Source of the DNA: Streptomyces omiyaensis
GTDB lineage: Bacteria > Actinomycetota > Actinomycetes > Streptomycetales > Streptomycetaceae
DNA length: 64,000 nucleotides
NCBI RefSeq assembly: GCF_014650895.1
Contig: NZ_BMVV01000003.1
Location: forward strand, 372,001-436,000
Reading direction: 5' to 3'
Part shown: one piece after another, positions 53,826 to 64,000 of the stretch
How positions within the stretch are numbered: position 1 is the first letter of the stretch
How the letters are laid out: the number at the start of each line of letters is the position of its first letter
Program-made: the position numbers and the translations under genes
Notes under the pieces: generated by a model
Told to the model about the DNA's origin: nothing
Seen by the model: only the letters and a program-made list of their open reading frames with translations
Database searches by the model: none

Positions 53826-56024
53826 ATGGAGGACGTGCCCGCGCTCGACGAACCCCTCAAGAAGTCCCTCGGCCCCGCCACCGCCAAGGTCATGGCCGAG
53901 GCCCTCGACCTGCACACGGTCGGCGACCTCCTCCACCACTACCCCCGGCGGTACACGGAGCGGGGCGAGCTGACCACCCTCTCCGACCTGCCGCTCGACG
54001 AGCACGTGACGGTCGTCGCCCAGGTCGCCGACGCCCGCGTCCACACCTTCAACGGCGCCAAGGGACGCACCCAGCGCCTGGAGGTCACCCTCACCGACGG
54101 GTACGGCCGGCTCCAGCTGGTCTTCTTCGGCAAGGGCGTCCACAAGCCCCACCACGACCTGGCGCCCGGCACCCGCGCGATGTTCTCCGGCAAGGTCTCG
54201 CTCTTCAACCGGCGCCTCCAGCTCGCCCACCCCGCCTACGAGCTCCTCCGCGGCGACGGGGACGCGGCCGTGGACACCTGGGCCGGCGCCCTCATCCCGA
54301 TCTACCCGGCCACCACCAAGCTGGAGTCCTGGAAGATCGCCAAGGCGGTCGACGCCGTCCTGCCGAGCGCCGCCGACGCCGTCGACCCCCTCCCCGGGGC
54401 GCTCCGCCGGGACCGCGGCCTCGCCGAGCTCCCCGACGCCCTGCGCCTGATCCACCGCCCCCGCACCAAGGCCGACGTCGCGGCCGCCCGGGACCGGCTC
54501 AAATGGGACGAGGCCTTCGTCCTCCAGGTCGCGCTCGCCCGCCGCCGCCACGCGGACACGCAGCTCCCCGCCGTGCCCCGCCGCCCCGCCGACGACGGCA
54601 TCCTCGCCGCCTTCGACGCCAAGCTCCCCTTCACCCTCACCGACGGCCAGCTCAAGGTCTCCGAGGAGATCTTCGCCGACCTCGCCACCGACCACCCGAT
54701 GCACCGCCTCCTCCAGGGCGAGGTCGGCTCGGGCAAGACCCTGGTGGCGCTGCGGGCTATGCTCGCCGTCGTCGACGCAGGGGGGCAGGCCGCGATGCTC
54801 GCCCCCACCGAGGTCCTCGCCCAGCAGCACCACCGCTCGGTCACCGAGATGATGGGCGAGCTCGCCGAGGGGGGGATGCTCGGCGGGGCCGAGAAGGCCA
54901 CCAAGGTCGTCCTGCTCACCGGCTCCATGGGGGCAGCGGCCCGCCGGCAGGCCCTGCTCGACCTGGTCACCGGCGAAGCGGGCCTCGTCATCGGCACCCA
55001 CGCGCTGATCGAGGACAAGGTCCAGTTCCACGACCTGGGACTGGTCGTCGTCGACGAGCAGCACCGCTTCGGCGTCGAGCAGCGCGACGCGCTCCGCGGC
55101 AAGGGCAAGCAGCCCCCGCACCTGCTCGTGATGACCGCCACCCCGATCCCCCGGACCGTCGCCATGACCGTCTTCGGCGACCTGGAGACCTCCGTCCTCG
55201 ACCAGCTCCCCGCCGGACGCTCCCCGATCGCCAGCCACGTCGTGCCCGCCGCCGACAAGCCGCACTTCCTCGCCCGCGCCTGGGAGCGGGTCCGCGAGGA
55301 GGTGGCCGGCGGCCACCAGGCGTACGTGGTCTGCCCCCGGATCGGGGACGAGGAGGACGGGAAGAAGGCGGCCAAGGGCAAGCCGTCCGCCGAGGACGAG
55401 GCCGAGAAGCGCCCGCCGCTGGCCGTCCTCGACGTCGCCGGGAAGCTCTCCGCCGGCCCGCTCGCCGGGCTCCGCGTGGCCGTCCTGCACGGGCGCATGC
55501 ACCCCGACGACAAGGACGAGGTCATGCGCCGCTTCGCCGCCGGCGAGCTCGACGTCCTCGTCGCCACCACCGTCATCGAGGTCGGCGTCAACGTGCCCAA
55601 CGCCACCGCCATGGTGATCATGGACGCCGACCGCTTCGGCGTCTCCCAGCTCCACCAGCTCCGCGGCCGCGTCGGCCGAGGCTCCGCCCCCGGCCTCTGC
55701 CTCCTCGTCACCGAGATGCCCGAGGCCAGTCCCGCCCGGCAGCGCCTCGGCGCCGTCGCCTCCACCCTCGACGGCTTCGAGCTCTCCCGCATCGACCTCG
55801 AACAGCGCCGCGAGGGCGACGTCCTCGGCCAGGCCCAGTCAGGCGTCCGCTCCTCCCTCCGGGTCCTCGCCGTCATCGAGGACGAGGAGGTCATCGCGGC
55901 CGCCCGCGAGGAGGCCACCGCCCTCGTCCTCGCCGATCCCGGCCTGGACTCCCACCCGGGCCTGCGCACGGCCCTGGACGCCCTGCTGAGCGAGGAGCGG
56001 GAGGAGTACCTGGAGAAGGGCTGA
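53826..56024 (+). CDS. recG: ATP-dependent DNA helicase RecG
   Basis: Remodels stalled replication forks and branched DNA. The 732-residue protein has the wedge/OB domain (HYPRRYTERGELTTLSD), Walker A GEVGSGKTLVALRAM near residue 298, Walker B-type VVVDEQHRFGVEQR, TATPIPRTVAM, and HQLRGRVGRG in the second helicase domain. There is no good ribosome site; ATG at 53826 is used, with GTG at 53835 (VPALDEPLKKSLG) as the alternative matching homologues. Confidence 0.95.
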   Translation: MEDVPALDEPLKKSLGPATAKVMAEALDLHTVGDLLHHYPRRYTERGELTTLSDLPLDEHVTVVAQVADARVHTFNGAKGRTQRLEVTLTDGYGRLQLVFFGKGVHKPHHDLAPGTRAMFSGKVSLFNRRLQLAHPAYELLRGDGDAAVDTWAGALIPIYPATTKLESWKIAKAVDAVLPSAADAVDPLPGALRRDRGLAELPDALRLIHRPRTKADVAAARDRLKWDEAFVLQVALARRRHADTQLPAVPRRPADDGILAAFDAKLPFTLTDGQLKVSEEIFADLATDHPMHRLLQGEVGSGKTLVALRAMLAVVDAGGQAAMLAPTEVLAQQHHRSVTEMMGELAEGGMLGGAEKATKVVLLTGSMGAAARRQALLDLVTGEAGLVIGTHALIEDKVQFHDLGLVVVDEQHRFGVEQRDALRGKGKQPPHLLVMTATPIPRTVAMTVFGDLETSVLDQLPAGRSPIASHVVPAADKPHFLARAWERVREEVAGGHQAYVVCPRIGDEEDGKKAAKGKPSAEDEAEKRPPLAVLDVAGKLSAGPLAGLRVAVLHGRMHPDDKDEVMRRFAAGELDVLVATTVIEVGVNVPNATAMVIMDADRFGVSQLHQLRGRVGRGSAPGLCLLVTEMPEASPARQRLGAVASTLDGFELSRIDLEQRREGDVLGQAQSGVRSSLRVLAVIEDEEVIAAAREEATALVLADPGLDSHPGLRTALDALLSEEREEYLEKG

Positions 56025-56045
56025 CCGGCCGGGCCGCCCTAAGCT

Positions 56046-57189
<1,144 letters not shown>

Positions 57190-57299
57190 CGCGCGGCCAC
57201 CGCCGCTGACGCTCCGTCATCTGGTGTCGGACGGGCCACGACTGCCCTTACAGTCGTCCCGTCCGTCTCCATCCAGCTGTAGAGAGTGGCGAGCACCCG

Positions 57300-58340
57300 G
57301 TGGACGTGCAGAAGAAGCTCGACGAGATCGTCGCGACCGTACAGAACGCCCGCTCGATGCCCATGTCGGCCTCCTGCGTGGTCAACCGCGCCGATCTGCT
57401 CGCCCTCCTCGACGAGGTGCGGGACGCGCTGCCGAACTCCCTCGCCCAGGCCCAGGAGCTGATCGGCGGCCGCGAGCAGATGGTCGAGCAGGCCCGCCAG
57501 GAGGCCGAGCGGATCATCGACGCCGCCCACGCCGAGCGCGGCACGATCGTCTCCGACACCCAGATCGCCCGGCAGTCCCAGGAGGAGGCCGACCGGATCC
57601 TCTCCGAGGCCCGCCGGGAGGCCGAGGAGGTCCGCGCCGAGGCCGACGAGTACGTCGACTCCAAGCTCGCCAACTTCGAGGTCGTCCTCAACAAGACCAT
57701 CGGCTCCGTCGACCGCGGCCGCGAGAAGCTCCTCGGCCGCGGCCCGGGCCTGGACGAGCACGGTTACGCGGACGAGGACGCCCCCGAGTACAGCGCGGAC
57801 CCGCAGACCCTGATCGCCCGCGCCGACGAGTACGTCGACGCCAAGCTGGGCGCCTTCGAGGCGGTCCTCTCCAAGACCCTGGAGGCCGTCGGCCGCGGCC
57901 GGCAGAAGCTGCACGGCCGGATCGCCACCGACGCCCTCGGCGAGCACATGGCCGCCCAGGAGGGCCTCGGCCACTCCGTGCACACCAGCGACGCCGACTA
58001 CCTCGCCGGACTCGCGGAGCTCGCCGACCCCCAGCCGGTCGCCCCCGTGCCCGCCCCGGTCGCCGCGCAGATCCCGGACCGGCACGAGCCCGACCCGTAC
58101 GCCGCCTACCAGCAGTCCCCGCAGCCCCCGCAGGCCGCCCCGTACGGCTACCAGCAGCAGGATCCCTACGCGTACCAGCAGCCCCAGCAGGTCGACCCGT
58201 ACGGCTACCAGCAGCAGGACCCCTACGCGTACCAGCAGCCCCAGGCCCAGCAGCCGCCGGCCGCGCTCGACGAGACCAGCTTCTTCGACACGAGCATGAT
58301 CGACCTGGAGCAGCTGCGCCGCTACGAGCAGGGCCAGTAG
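57300..58340 (+). CDS. DivIVA/ATP-synthase-b-like coiled-coil protein
   Basis: The 346-residue protein has a long coiled coil (residues about 40-120), an internal duplication (ADEYVDSKLANFEVVLNKTI and ADEYVDAKLGAFEAVLSKTL, each followed by RGR.KL.GR), a Pro/Gln/Tyr linker with two copies of DPYGYQQQDPYAYQQPQ, and a conserved-looking end (SFFDTSMIDLEQLRRYEQGQ). It is often annotated as a cell division initiation protein. A role in polar growth or septation is plausible but unproven. GTG start at 57300, no strong ribosome site. Confidence 0.85.
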   Translation: MDVQKKLDEIVATVQNARSMPMSASCVVNRADLLALLDEVRDALPNSLAQAQELIGGREQMVEQARQEAERIIDAAHAERGTIVSDTQIARQSQEEADRILSEARREAEEVRAEADEYVDSKLANFEVVLNKTIGSVDRGREKLLGRGPGLDEHGYADEDAPEYSADPQTLIARADEYVDAKLGAFEAVLSKTLEAVGRGRQKLHGRIATDALGEHMAAQEGLGHSVHTSDADYLAGLAELADPQPVAPVPAPVAAQIPDRHEPDPYAAYQQSPQPPQAAPYGYQQQDPYAYQQPQQVDPYGYQQQDPYAYQQPQAQQPPAALDETSFFDTSMIDLEQLRRYEQGQ

Positions 58341-58368
58341 CCGGGGCCGGAGCGGCGGAAGGGCCGGA

Positions 58369-58398
58369 TTGGGCCCTGGGCGAAGCGTCCAGTATCCT
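58369..58398 (+). promoter_or_regulatory. Promoter of the yceD-rpmF-rnc operon
   Basis: TTGGGC (58369-58374), an 18-base spacer and TATCCT (58393-58398). The start of transcription near 58405 leaves a leader of about 90 nt if translation begins at 58495, or 12 nt if at the ATG 58417. Confidence 0.55.
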
Positions 58399-58494
58399 GG
58401 CCCTTCGGTCGCGTGTATGTCCGCGATCCATGCTGCCCGCGAGCGGCAGCCCCCTGAGACTTGCGACGCGAACGATCCGAAAGCAGGAAGAGCC

Positions 58495-59133
58495 CTGAGC
58501 ACGCGCCTCGACCACCGCAACCCCCTCGTGTTCGACACACACGAGCTGGGGCGGCGTCCCGGTGCCCTCCAGCGGATCTCCCGCACGGTCGACGCGCCCG
58601 CCGACCTCGGCGTCGCGGGGGTCGTCGGAGTGCCCGAGGGCGCTCCGGTGGAGATCGAGCTCCGACTCGAGTCGGTCATGGAAGGGGTGCTTGTCACAGG
58701 CACCGCCCGTGCATCGGCCGAGGGGGAGTGCGTAAGGTGTCTGGAGCCCGTCGAGCTGGAGCTCGACGCGGACTTCCAGGAGATGTTCTCGTACCCCGAC
58801 TCCGACGACCGGGGCCGCGCCAAGGCGGCCACGGACGACGAGGACGATGAAGACGAGAGCATGATCCCCCTCGAGGACGGCATGTTCGACCTCGAACCCG
58901 TGCTGCGTGACGCAGTGGTACTCGCGCTGCCCATGCAGCCGGTGTGCCGGGAGGACTGTGCGGGTCTGTGTTCCGATTGCGGAATCAACCTGAACGACAA
59001 CCCGGACCACCACCACGACGCCACCGACATCCGTTGGGCGGCACTGCAGGAACTCGCCGGTTCGCTGGGAGCCGACGAGAAGGACAACATGAGCGACGCC
59101 GCTACCGGTGTCGACGAGAAGCAGGAGAAGTAG
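58495..59133 (+). CDS. YceD/DUF177 protein
   Basis: The 212-residue protein matches YceD, linked to 23S rRNA/ribosome assembly and nearly always found before rpmF. It has [19 protein letters not shown] at the start, a CVRC cysteine pair, an acidic linker (DDEDDEDES), and [17 protein letters not shown]. Homologues start just before RLDHRNPL. The only codon there is CTG at 58495, with AGGAAG at 58485-58490. An in-frame ATG at 58417 would add 26 residues of poor quality. The start is therefore uncertain. Confidence 0.88.
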   Translation: MSTRLDHRNPLVFDTHELGRRPGALQRISRTVDAPADLGVAGVVGVPEGAPVEIELRLESVMEGVLVTGTARASAEGECVRCLEPVELELDADFQEMFSYPDSDDRGRAKAATDDEDDEDESMIPLEDGMFDLEPVLRDAVVLALPMQPVCREDCAGLCSDCGINLNDNPDHHHDATDIRWAALQELAGSLGADEKDNMSDAATGVDEKQEK

Positions 59134-59135
59134 CC

Positions 59136-59309
59136 GTGGCTGTTCCGAAGCGGAAGATGTCGCGCAGCAACACGCGCCACCGCCGGTCGCAGTGGAAGGC
59201 TGCGGTCCCCACCCTGGTTTCGTGTGAGCGTTGCCAGGAGCCGAAGCTGCAGCACATCGCGTGCCCGAGCTGCGGCACCTACAACAAGCGCCAGGTCCTC
59301 TCGGTCTGA
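59136..59309 (+). CDS. rpmF: 50S ribosomal protein L32
   Basis: The 57-residue protein begins [20 protein letters not shown] and carries the zinc ribbon CERCQ and CPSC. GTG start after AGGAGAAG, 2 bp after the yceD stop. The yceD-rpmF-rnc-mutM order is standard. Confidence 0.97.
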   Translation: MAVPKRKMSRSNTRHRRSQWKAAVPTLVSCERCQEPKLQHIACPSCGTYNKRQVLSV

Positions 59310-59329
59310 GCGGGCTGGTGAGAGGCACG

Positions 59330-60124
59330 ATGTCTGACAACATCAACAGCGCCTCGTCCCACACGCTTCTGGAAGGGCGGCTCGGGTACCACCTCGAGTC
59401 CGCCCTTCTGGTGCGTGCGCTGACCCACCGCTCGTACGCGTACGAGAACGGCGGGCTGCCCACCAACGAGCGCCTGGAGTTCCTCGGGGACTCCGTGCTC
59501 GGCCTGGTGGTCACCGACACCCTCTACCGCACCCACCCCGATCTGCCCGAGGGCCAGCTGGCCAAGCTCCGGGCCGCGGTGGTCAACTCGCGTGCGCTGG
59601 CGGACGTCGGGCGCGGCCTCGACCTGGGCTCCTTCATCCGGCTCGGCCGGGGCGAAGAGGGCACGGGCGGCCGGGACAAGGCATCCATCCTCGCCGACAC
59701 CCTCGAAGCGGTGATCGGCGCGGTCTATCTCGACCAGGGTCTCGACGCGGCGTCCGAGCTGGTGCACCGGCTCTTCGACCCGCTGATCGAGAAGTCCTCG
59801 AACCTCGGTGCCGGACTGGACTGGAAGACCAGCCTCCAGGAGCTCACCGCGGCCGAGGGTCTCGGCGTGCCGGAGTACCTCGTCTCCGAGGAGGGCCCCG
59901 ACCACGAGAAGACCTTCACTGCTGCCGCCCGCGTCGGTGGCGTCTCGTACGGCACCGGCACCGGCCGCAGCAAGAAGGAGGCGGAGCAGCAGGCCGCCGA
60001 GTCCGCGTGGCGCGCCATCCGCGCCGCCGCGGACGAGCGCACGGCGGCGGCCAAGGCCGCGGCCGACGCCGGCGGGACCGGCGAGCGGACCCAGGAGGAC
60101 GGGCCCGCCCCGGCCTCCGCCTGA
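59330..60124 (+). CDS. rnc: Ribonuclease III
   Basis: Cuts double-stranded RNA, including rRNA precursors; in S. coelicolor this gene (absB) globally affects antibiotic production. The 264-residue protein has the signature [18 protein letters not shown] with catalytic acidic residues, [15 protein letters not shown], and a C-terminal dsRBD ([14 protein letters not shown], then [20 protein letters not shown]). ATG at 59330 follows GAGAGG, 20 bp after rpmF. The end is an Ala-rich disordered tail. Confidence 0.97.
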   Translation: MSDNINSASSHTLLEGRLGYHLESALLVRALTHRSYAYENGGLPTNERLEFLGDSVLGLVVTDTLYRTHPDLPEGQLAKLRAAVVNSRALADVGRGLDLGSFIRLGRGEEGTGGRDKASILADTLEAVIGAVYLDQGLDAASELVHRLFDPLIEKSSNLGAGLDWKTSLQELTAAEGLGVPEYLVSEEGPDHEKTFTAAARVGGVSYGTGTGRSKKEAEQQAAESAWRAIRAAADERTAAAKAAADAGGTGERTQEDGPAPASA

Positions 60125-60171
60125 CCGCTCTCCCGCGACCGCGCTTCCTTCGCCTCCTTCGACGGAGCCTC

Positions 60172-60198
60172 CCGCCCGCCCCCGCCAGGGGCGGGCGG
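60172..60198 (+). terminator. Terminator after rnc
   Basis: An 11-bp stem CCGCCCGCCCC / GGGGCGGGCGG with a 5-base loop, 48 bases after the rnc stop. mutM has a separate -10-like TAGGCT near 60240. Confidence 0.75.
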
Positions 60199-60280
60199 AT
60201 CCGTTTCCGGCCCCGGCCGGCCCGCCCGCACCGGGCGGTAGGCTGCGAGGACCACCGTCCCTTCCCTCCGGAGGAGTCCC

Positions 60281-61174
60281 GTGCCCGAGCTGCCCGAGGT
60301 CGAGGTCGTCCGGCGCGGACTGGAGCGCTGGGTCACCGGCCGGACCGTGGCGGACGTCGAGGTCCTCCACCCCCGGGCGGTGCGCCGCCACCCGGCGGGC
60401 GGCGCCGACTTCGCGGCCCGGCTGACCGGGCAGCGCTTCGAGCCGGCCCGCCGCCGGGGCAAGTACCTGTGGCTGCCCCTCGCCGACACCGACACCTCGG
60501 TCCTCGGCCACCTGGGGATGAGCGGACAGCTCCTGGTGCAGCCGGAGGAGGCCCCGGACGAGAAGCACCTGCGGATCCGCGTGCGCTTCGCCCCGTCCGA
60601 CGCCGACTCCGCCACGGGGGCCGCCGGCACGGAGCTCCGCTTCGTCGACCAGCGCACCTTCGGCGGGCTCTCGCTCCACGAACGGGCCCCCGACAGCGCC
60701 GACGGCCTGCCGGACGTCATCGGGCACATCGCCCGCGACCCGCTCGACCCCGCCTTCGACGACGCCGCCTTCCACGCCGCGCTCCGGCTGCGCCGTACGA
60801 CGATCAAGCGGGCGCTCCTGGACCAGTCGCTGATCAGCGGCGTCGGGAACATCTACGCCGACGAGGCGCTGTGGCGCGCGAGGCTGCACTACGACCGGCC
60901 GACGGCCACCCTCACCCGCCCGCGCTCGGCCGAACTCCTCGGCCACGTCCGCGACGTCATGAACGCCGCGCTCGCGGCCGGCGGCACCAGCTTCGACAGC
61001 CTCTACGTGAACGTGAACGGCGAATCCGGCTACTTCGACCGCTCGCTCGACGCCTACGGCCGGGAGGACGAGCCCTGCCGCCGCTGCGGCACGCCGATGC
61101 GCCGCCGCGCCTGGATGAACCGCTCCAGCTACTTCTGCCCGCGCTGCCAGCGCCCGCCGCGCGTCAGCCCGTGA
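60281..61174 (+). CDS. mutM: Formamidopyrimidine-DNA glycosylase
   Basis: Removes oxidised purines such as 8-oxoguanine and nicks the strand. The 297-residue protein has the catalytic N-terminal Pro2-Glu3 ([15 protein letters not shown]), [14 protein letters not shown], the helix-two-turn-helix [20 protein letters not shown] and a C-terminal zinc finger (CRRCGTPM and CPRCQ). GTG start after GGAGGAG. It converges with and overlaps the HxlR gene by 11 bp. Confidence 0.97.
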   Translation: MPELPEVEVVRRGLERWVTGRTVADVEVLHPRAVRRHPAGGADFAARLTGQRFEPARRRGKYLWLPLADTDTSVLGHLGMSGQLLVQPEEAPDEKHLRIRVRFAPSDADSATGAAGTELRFVDQRTFGGLSLHERAPDSADGLPDVIGHIARDPLDPAFDDAAFHAALRLRRTTIKRALLDQSLISGVGNIYADEALWRARLHYDRPTATLTRPRSAELLGHVRDVMNAALAAGGTSFDSLYVNVNGESGYFDRSLDAYGREDEPCRRCGTPMRRRAWMNRSSYFCPRCQRPPRVSP

Positions 61175-61547
61175 CGGCGGGGCGCCCGGCGTCGTACGCC
61201 TCCCGGGCCGCCACGACCTCCGGCATCCGCCCCTCGACCAGCGTGATCAGTCCGACCAGCCGCTCGGCGACGTCCCGCCCGAGCGGGGTGAGCCGGTAGT
61301 CGACCCGGGGCGGATTGACCGGCTGCGCCTCGCGGTGCACGAGGCCGTCGCGCTCCAGGGCCTGGAGGGTCTGCGCCAGCATCTTCTCGCTGACGCCGTC
61401 GACCCGGCGCCGCAGCTCGTTGAAGCGGAAGGACCCCTCGTGCAGGGCCCCGAGGGTGAGGCCGCCCCATCGCCCGGTGATGTGCTCCAGGGTCACCCGC
61501 GAGGCACACTCCCGCGCGAACACGTCGAAGGCGAGGTCGTCGGTCAT
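61164..61547 (-). CDS. HxlR-family regulator
   Basis: The 127-residue winged-helix protein has the single conserved Cys14 in [37 protein letters not shown] and [16 protein letters not shown]. HxlR proteins sense redox, aldehyde or other reactive species and usually control a divergent gene. Here the divergent neighbour is the TerD-family gene. ATG at 61547; an upstream frame to 61745 is not supported. Confidence 0.92.
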   Translation of the reverse strand: MTDDLAFDVFARECASRVTLEHITGRWGGLTLGALHEGSFRFNELRRRVDGVSEKMLAQTLQALERDGLVHREAQPVNPPRVDYRLTPLGRDVAERLVGLITLVEGRMPEVVAAREAYDAGRPAVTG

Positions 61548-61620
61548 GCCCTCCACGGTACGCGCGCACCCCACTCGCCACCAGACCGCGCTTTCGAAAA
61601 GTGAGCACCTGGAGGGGGAG

Positions 61621-61669
61621 GGGGTGTCGGAGGGGCCGCCGTGGAGCGGGGCGGCCCCTCCGACACCCC
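61621..61669. other. Perfect 20-bp hairpin in a divergent intergenic region
   Basis: Arms 61621-61640 and 61650-61669 are fully complementary with a 9-base loop. It is terminator-sized but lies between two genes transcribed away from each other, so it ends neither. It may end a small RNA or be an insulating or regulatory element. Confidence 0.8.
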
Positions 61670-61763
61670 GCCGGAGGCCGTCCGCCGCCGTCCTCCCCCG
61701 TCCGCTGTACGGGGAGCGGCCGCGTCCCCCACGATGGACCCACATCCTGAGAGGCCGTCATCC

Positions 61764-63002
61764 ATGACCACCACGCTCGCGCTCGCCCAGGGCGGCAACG
61801 CGCCGCTGTCCGCCGCCGTCTGCCGCGTCACCCTGGACTCGTCCGGCGGCGGCATCGACGTCTCCGCCGTGCTCCTCGGCCCGGACGGCCGGGTGCGCGG
61901 CGACGACGACCTCGTCTTCTACAACCACCCCGCGCACGACGGGGTGAGCCTGGAGGGGCGGACGGTCACCGCCGACCTGCCGTCGCTCCCGGCAGGCGTC
62001 GACCGCGTCGCGATCGTCGCCAGTGCCGACCCGGCCCTGCCCGCGGCCCGTCTGGACGGCGCCGCCACCCCGCACGCGCTCGTCGAGTGCGGCGCCGACC
62101 GGCTCTCCTTCGCCCCGGCGCCCTTCGCCCGCGGGGAGACGGTCGCCGTCCTGGTGGAGCTCTACCGGCGCGGCGACGGATGGAAGGCGAGGGCGGTCGG
62201 CCAGGGCTGGGACACCGGTCTCGCGGGCCTGGCGACGGACTTCGGCATCGACGTGGCGGCGGAGGAGCCGGAGCCGGCACGCGCACCGGAGCCCGCCGTG
62301 GTGCCCGCGCCCGTACCCGCATCGGCGCCCGCGCCCGCGGCGGTTCCGTTCGGTGCTCCGGCCGCCCCGGCCGACGCGCCGCTCGGCGCGGTGACGCTCG
62401 CGAAGGACGGGCACGCGACGATCGGCATGCGCAAGGACGAGCCGGGGCTCGTCGTGACCGCCACGCTGGAGTGGGACGGCGGGAGCGAGGAGCGCCAGGA
62501 GGCCGGGGCCGACCTCGACCTGTACGCCCTCTACGTGCCCCGTCCCCGCGTCACCCCGTCCGGCACCCGCGCGAAGAAGGCGGAGGAGGCCGTCTACTAC
62601 GGCGAGCTCGGTTCCGCCTCCGCCCCGCCGTACATCGCCCTGGACGGCGACGCGCGCGTCCCCGGCCGCGAGAGGGTCACCCTGCACCGGCCCGACCGGC
62701 AGGGGTACGTCCTCGTCTGCGCCTACAGCGCGATCGAGAACGGCACCGGCTCGTTCAAGTCCTTCGGCGCCCGCGCGGTGGTCACCGACGGGCGCGGCTC
62801 CACCGTGACGGTGCCGCTGTTCCACGACTGCGAGCTGTCCTACTGGGTCGCCATCGCGCTGATCGACTTCACCGATCCGGAGGGGGTCCTGATCCGGCAC
62901 GTCGAGAAGTACGGCGCGGAGAACGACGAGGCCCGCCCGGCGCTCTACTCCGACGGGACCTTCCGGATGGGCGCCGGTCCGATCGAGTTCAAGACCCTGT
63001 AG
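61764..63002 (+). CDS. TerD-family protein with two TerD domains
   Basis: The 412-residue protein has an N-terminal TerD domain (DDDLVFYNHPAHDGVSLEG and the Ca-binding type acidic residues), an Ala/Pro linker near residues 175-215, and a second, longer TerD-like domain (EWDGGSEERQEAGADLDLYA, then FHDCELSYWVAIALIDF). TerD proteins bind calcium and act in tellurite and other stress responses and, in Streptomyces, differentiation. ATG at 61764. Possibly regulated by the divergent HxlR protein. Confidence 0.9.
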   Translation: MTTTLALAQGGNAPLSAAVCRVTLDSSGGGIDVSAVLLGPDGRVRGDDDLVFYNHPAHDGVSLEGRTVTADLPSLPAGVDRVAIVASADPALPAARLDGAATPHALVECGADRLSFAPAPFARGETVAVLVELYRRGDGWKARAVGQGWDTGLAGLATDFGIDVAAEEPEPARAPEPAVVPAPVPASAPAPAAVPFGAPAAPADAPLGAVTLAKDGHATIGMRKDEPGLVVTATLEWDGGSEERQEAGADLDLYALYVPRPRVTPSGTRAKKAEEAVYYGELGSASAPPYIALDGDARVPGRERVTLHRPDRQGYVLVCAYSAIENGTGSFKSFGARAVVTDGRGSTVTVPLFHDCELSYWVAIALIDFTDPEGVLIRHVEKYGAENDEARPALYSDGTFRMGAGPIEFKTL

Positions 63003-63023
63003 CCGGCCGCGGGGGCCCGGGGG

Positions 63024-63995
63024 TCAGCGGCCGAAGTCCTGGGTCCACCAGGGGCCGCCGTCGGCGAAGTGGACACCCACGCCGAGGGTGGTGAAGTCGC
63101 AGTTCAGGATGTTGGCGCGGTGGCCGTCGCTGTTCATCCAGGAGACCATCGCGGCGGTCGCGTCGACCTGGCCGCGGGCGATGTTCTCGGCGCCGAGGCT
63201 CGTGATGCCCGCGGCCTGGGCGCGCGACCAGGGGGTGGCGCCGTCGGGGTCGGTGTGGTCGAAGAAGCCGCGGTCCGCCATGTCGGCGCTGAAGTCGCCG
63301 GCCAGGCGGGCGAGGCCCTCCGAACGCTGGACCGGGGAGCAGCCGACCTTGCCGCGCTCGACGTTCACCAGGCGCAGGACCTCGGCCTCGGCCGCGTCCG
63401 CACGGTCGGCGGTGGAGCCGGCGGCCTTCGTCTCCTCGGCCGGGGCCTCCGTGGTGGGGGCCGGCGTCGGGGCGGCGGCCGGGGTGGTCGCCGCGGTCTT
63501 CGACGGCTTCGGCTTCGGCTTCGGCTTCGCCGGGGTGGTGGCGGGCGCCGGGGCCGCGGTGCGCGTCTTCGACGGGGTGGGGGAGGGGGTCGCGGTCTTC
63601 GTGGGGGTGGGGGTGGCCTTCGGGGTGGTCCTCGGGGAGGCGGAGGACGGGGCCTTCCTGCCGGTCGCCCCGGTGCCGCTGCCCGTGTGCGTGCCCGTCG
63701 GCGCGTCCGCGGGGGTGCGGGTCGCCCCGCCCTGGGTGGTGAGCTCCGGGGCCTGCCGGGTCTCCGTGGTGGTCGGCCGGCTGCTGCCCACGCTGCCGGC
63801 GGTGAGGGTCTCCCCGCCGGGGAGGAGGCCGGAGGCGACCGCTGCGGCGCCGACGGCGACCGCCGCCGAGGCCCCGATCAGTCCGTTGCGGACGGGGTGG
63901 CGGCGCTTGCGGCGCGTACCCCCGTCACCGCGGTCGGTGCCGGTCGCGTAGTCTGCCTCGGCGGGCGCGGCGCCGGAGCGACGGTGGCGTCCCAT
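63024..63995 (-). CDS. Secreted or surface CAP (SCP/PR1)-domain protein
   Basis: The 323-residue protein has a charged cytoplasmic start, a TM or signal helix (NGLIGASAAVAVGAAAVASGL), a long Thr/Pro/Lys-rich linker (about residues 60-195) suggesting a cell-wall span, and a C-terminal CAP domain: VLRLVNVERGKVGCSPVQRS, FFDHTDPDGATPWSRAQAAG, AENIARG, MNSDGHRANILNCDFTTLGV and a terminal WTQDFGR. Bacterial CAP proteins have unclear, possibly wall-related roles. ATG at 63995, five bases from the window end. Confidence 0.93.
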   Translation of the reverse strand: MGRHRRSGAAPAEADYATGTDRGDGGTRRKRRHPVRNGLIGASAAVAVGAAAVASGLLPGGETLTAGSVGSSRPTTTETRQAPELTTQGGATRTPADAPTGTHTGSGTGATGRKAPSSASPRTTPKATPTPTKTATPSPTPSKTRTAAPAPATTPAKPKPKPKPSKTAATTPAAAPTPAPTTEAPAEETKAAGSTADRADAAEAEVLRLVNVERGKVGCSPVQRSEGLARLAGDFSADMADRGFFDHTDPDGATPWSRAQAAGITSLGAENIARGQVDATAAMVSWMNSDGHRANILNCDFTTLGVGVHFADGGPWWTQDFGR

Positions 63996-64000
63996 CTGCC

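Overview
The window is a stretch of core chromosome from a Streptomyces or very close actinomycete. The evidence is the very high GC content with GC-ending codons, the many GTG starts, two Streptomyces-type conservons (cvnABCD), the two-domain HU protein, the acyl-CoA carboxylase beta/epsilon pair and the ndgR-leuCD arrangement. From memory only, the order matches roughly SCO5513 to SCO5573 of S. coelicolor. I see no prophage, CRISPR array, insertion sequence, rRNA operon or biosynthetic cluster.

Layout. 1-3.4 kb: end of ilvN, ilvC and serA. 3.4-8.6 kb: a TetR-like gene remnant, a PucR regulator divergent from the two-step proline catabolic pair, then an AAC(2')-I-like acetyltransferase. 9.2-12 kb: a small leader ORF, a 43-residue protein, leuB and ilvE. 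12-16.8 kb: an NCS1 permease, agmatine deiminase, a TetR regulator and an MFS metabolite symporter, probably one regulated unit. 16.8-22.8 kb: an attenuator-like leader and citramalate synthase, a Gly-rich TPM-like membrane protein, a second DnaN-like clamp, a YceI protein and a secreted M15-type zinc peptidase. 22.9-24.8 kb: accB-accE. 24.8-35.7 kb: two complete conservons in tandem on the minus strand. 36-41 kb: a FAH-family enzyme, gltX, a HAD hydrolase and five tRNA genes (Gln, Glu, Glu, Gln, Glu). 40.4-43.4 kb: ndgR divergent from leuCD. 43.4-51.5 kb: hupS, cofC, acyltransferase-gpsA-ddl, a DUF3515 lipoprotein, a RAM-domain protein, thiL-thiD. 51.6-61.2 kb: rpmB, a DAK2 kinase-like protein, recG, rsmD, coaD, a coiled-coil protein, yceD-rpmF-rnc-mutM. 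61.2-64 kb: an HxlR regulator, a double-TerD protein and a CAP-domain protein.

The main metabolic theme is branched-chain amino acids. ilvN, ilvC, leuB, ilvE, cimA, leuC, leuD and the regulator ndgR lie here as separately controlled units, alongside serA. The control sequences I can read are a peptide-plus-terminator attenuator before cimA, a palindrome before a leaderless leuB promoter, and a symmetric ndgR/leuC divergent operator.

The other notable parts are the tandem conservons, whose cvnD copies share 223 identical nucleotides, and a recurring leaderless promoter layout (-10 hexamer, exactly six bases, start codon) at seven genes. Functions are inferred from motifs and remembered family sequences; no database search was possible.
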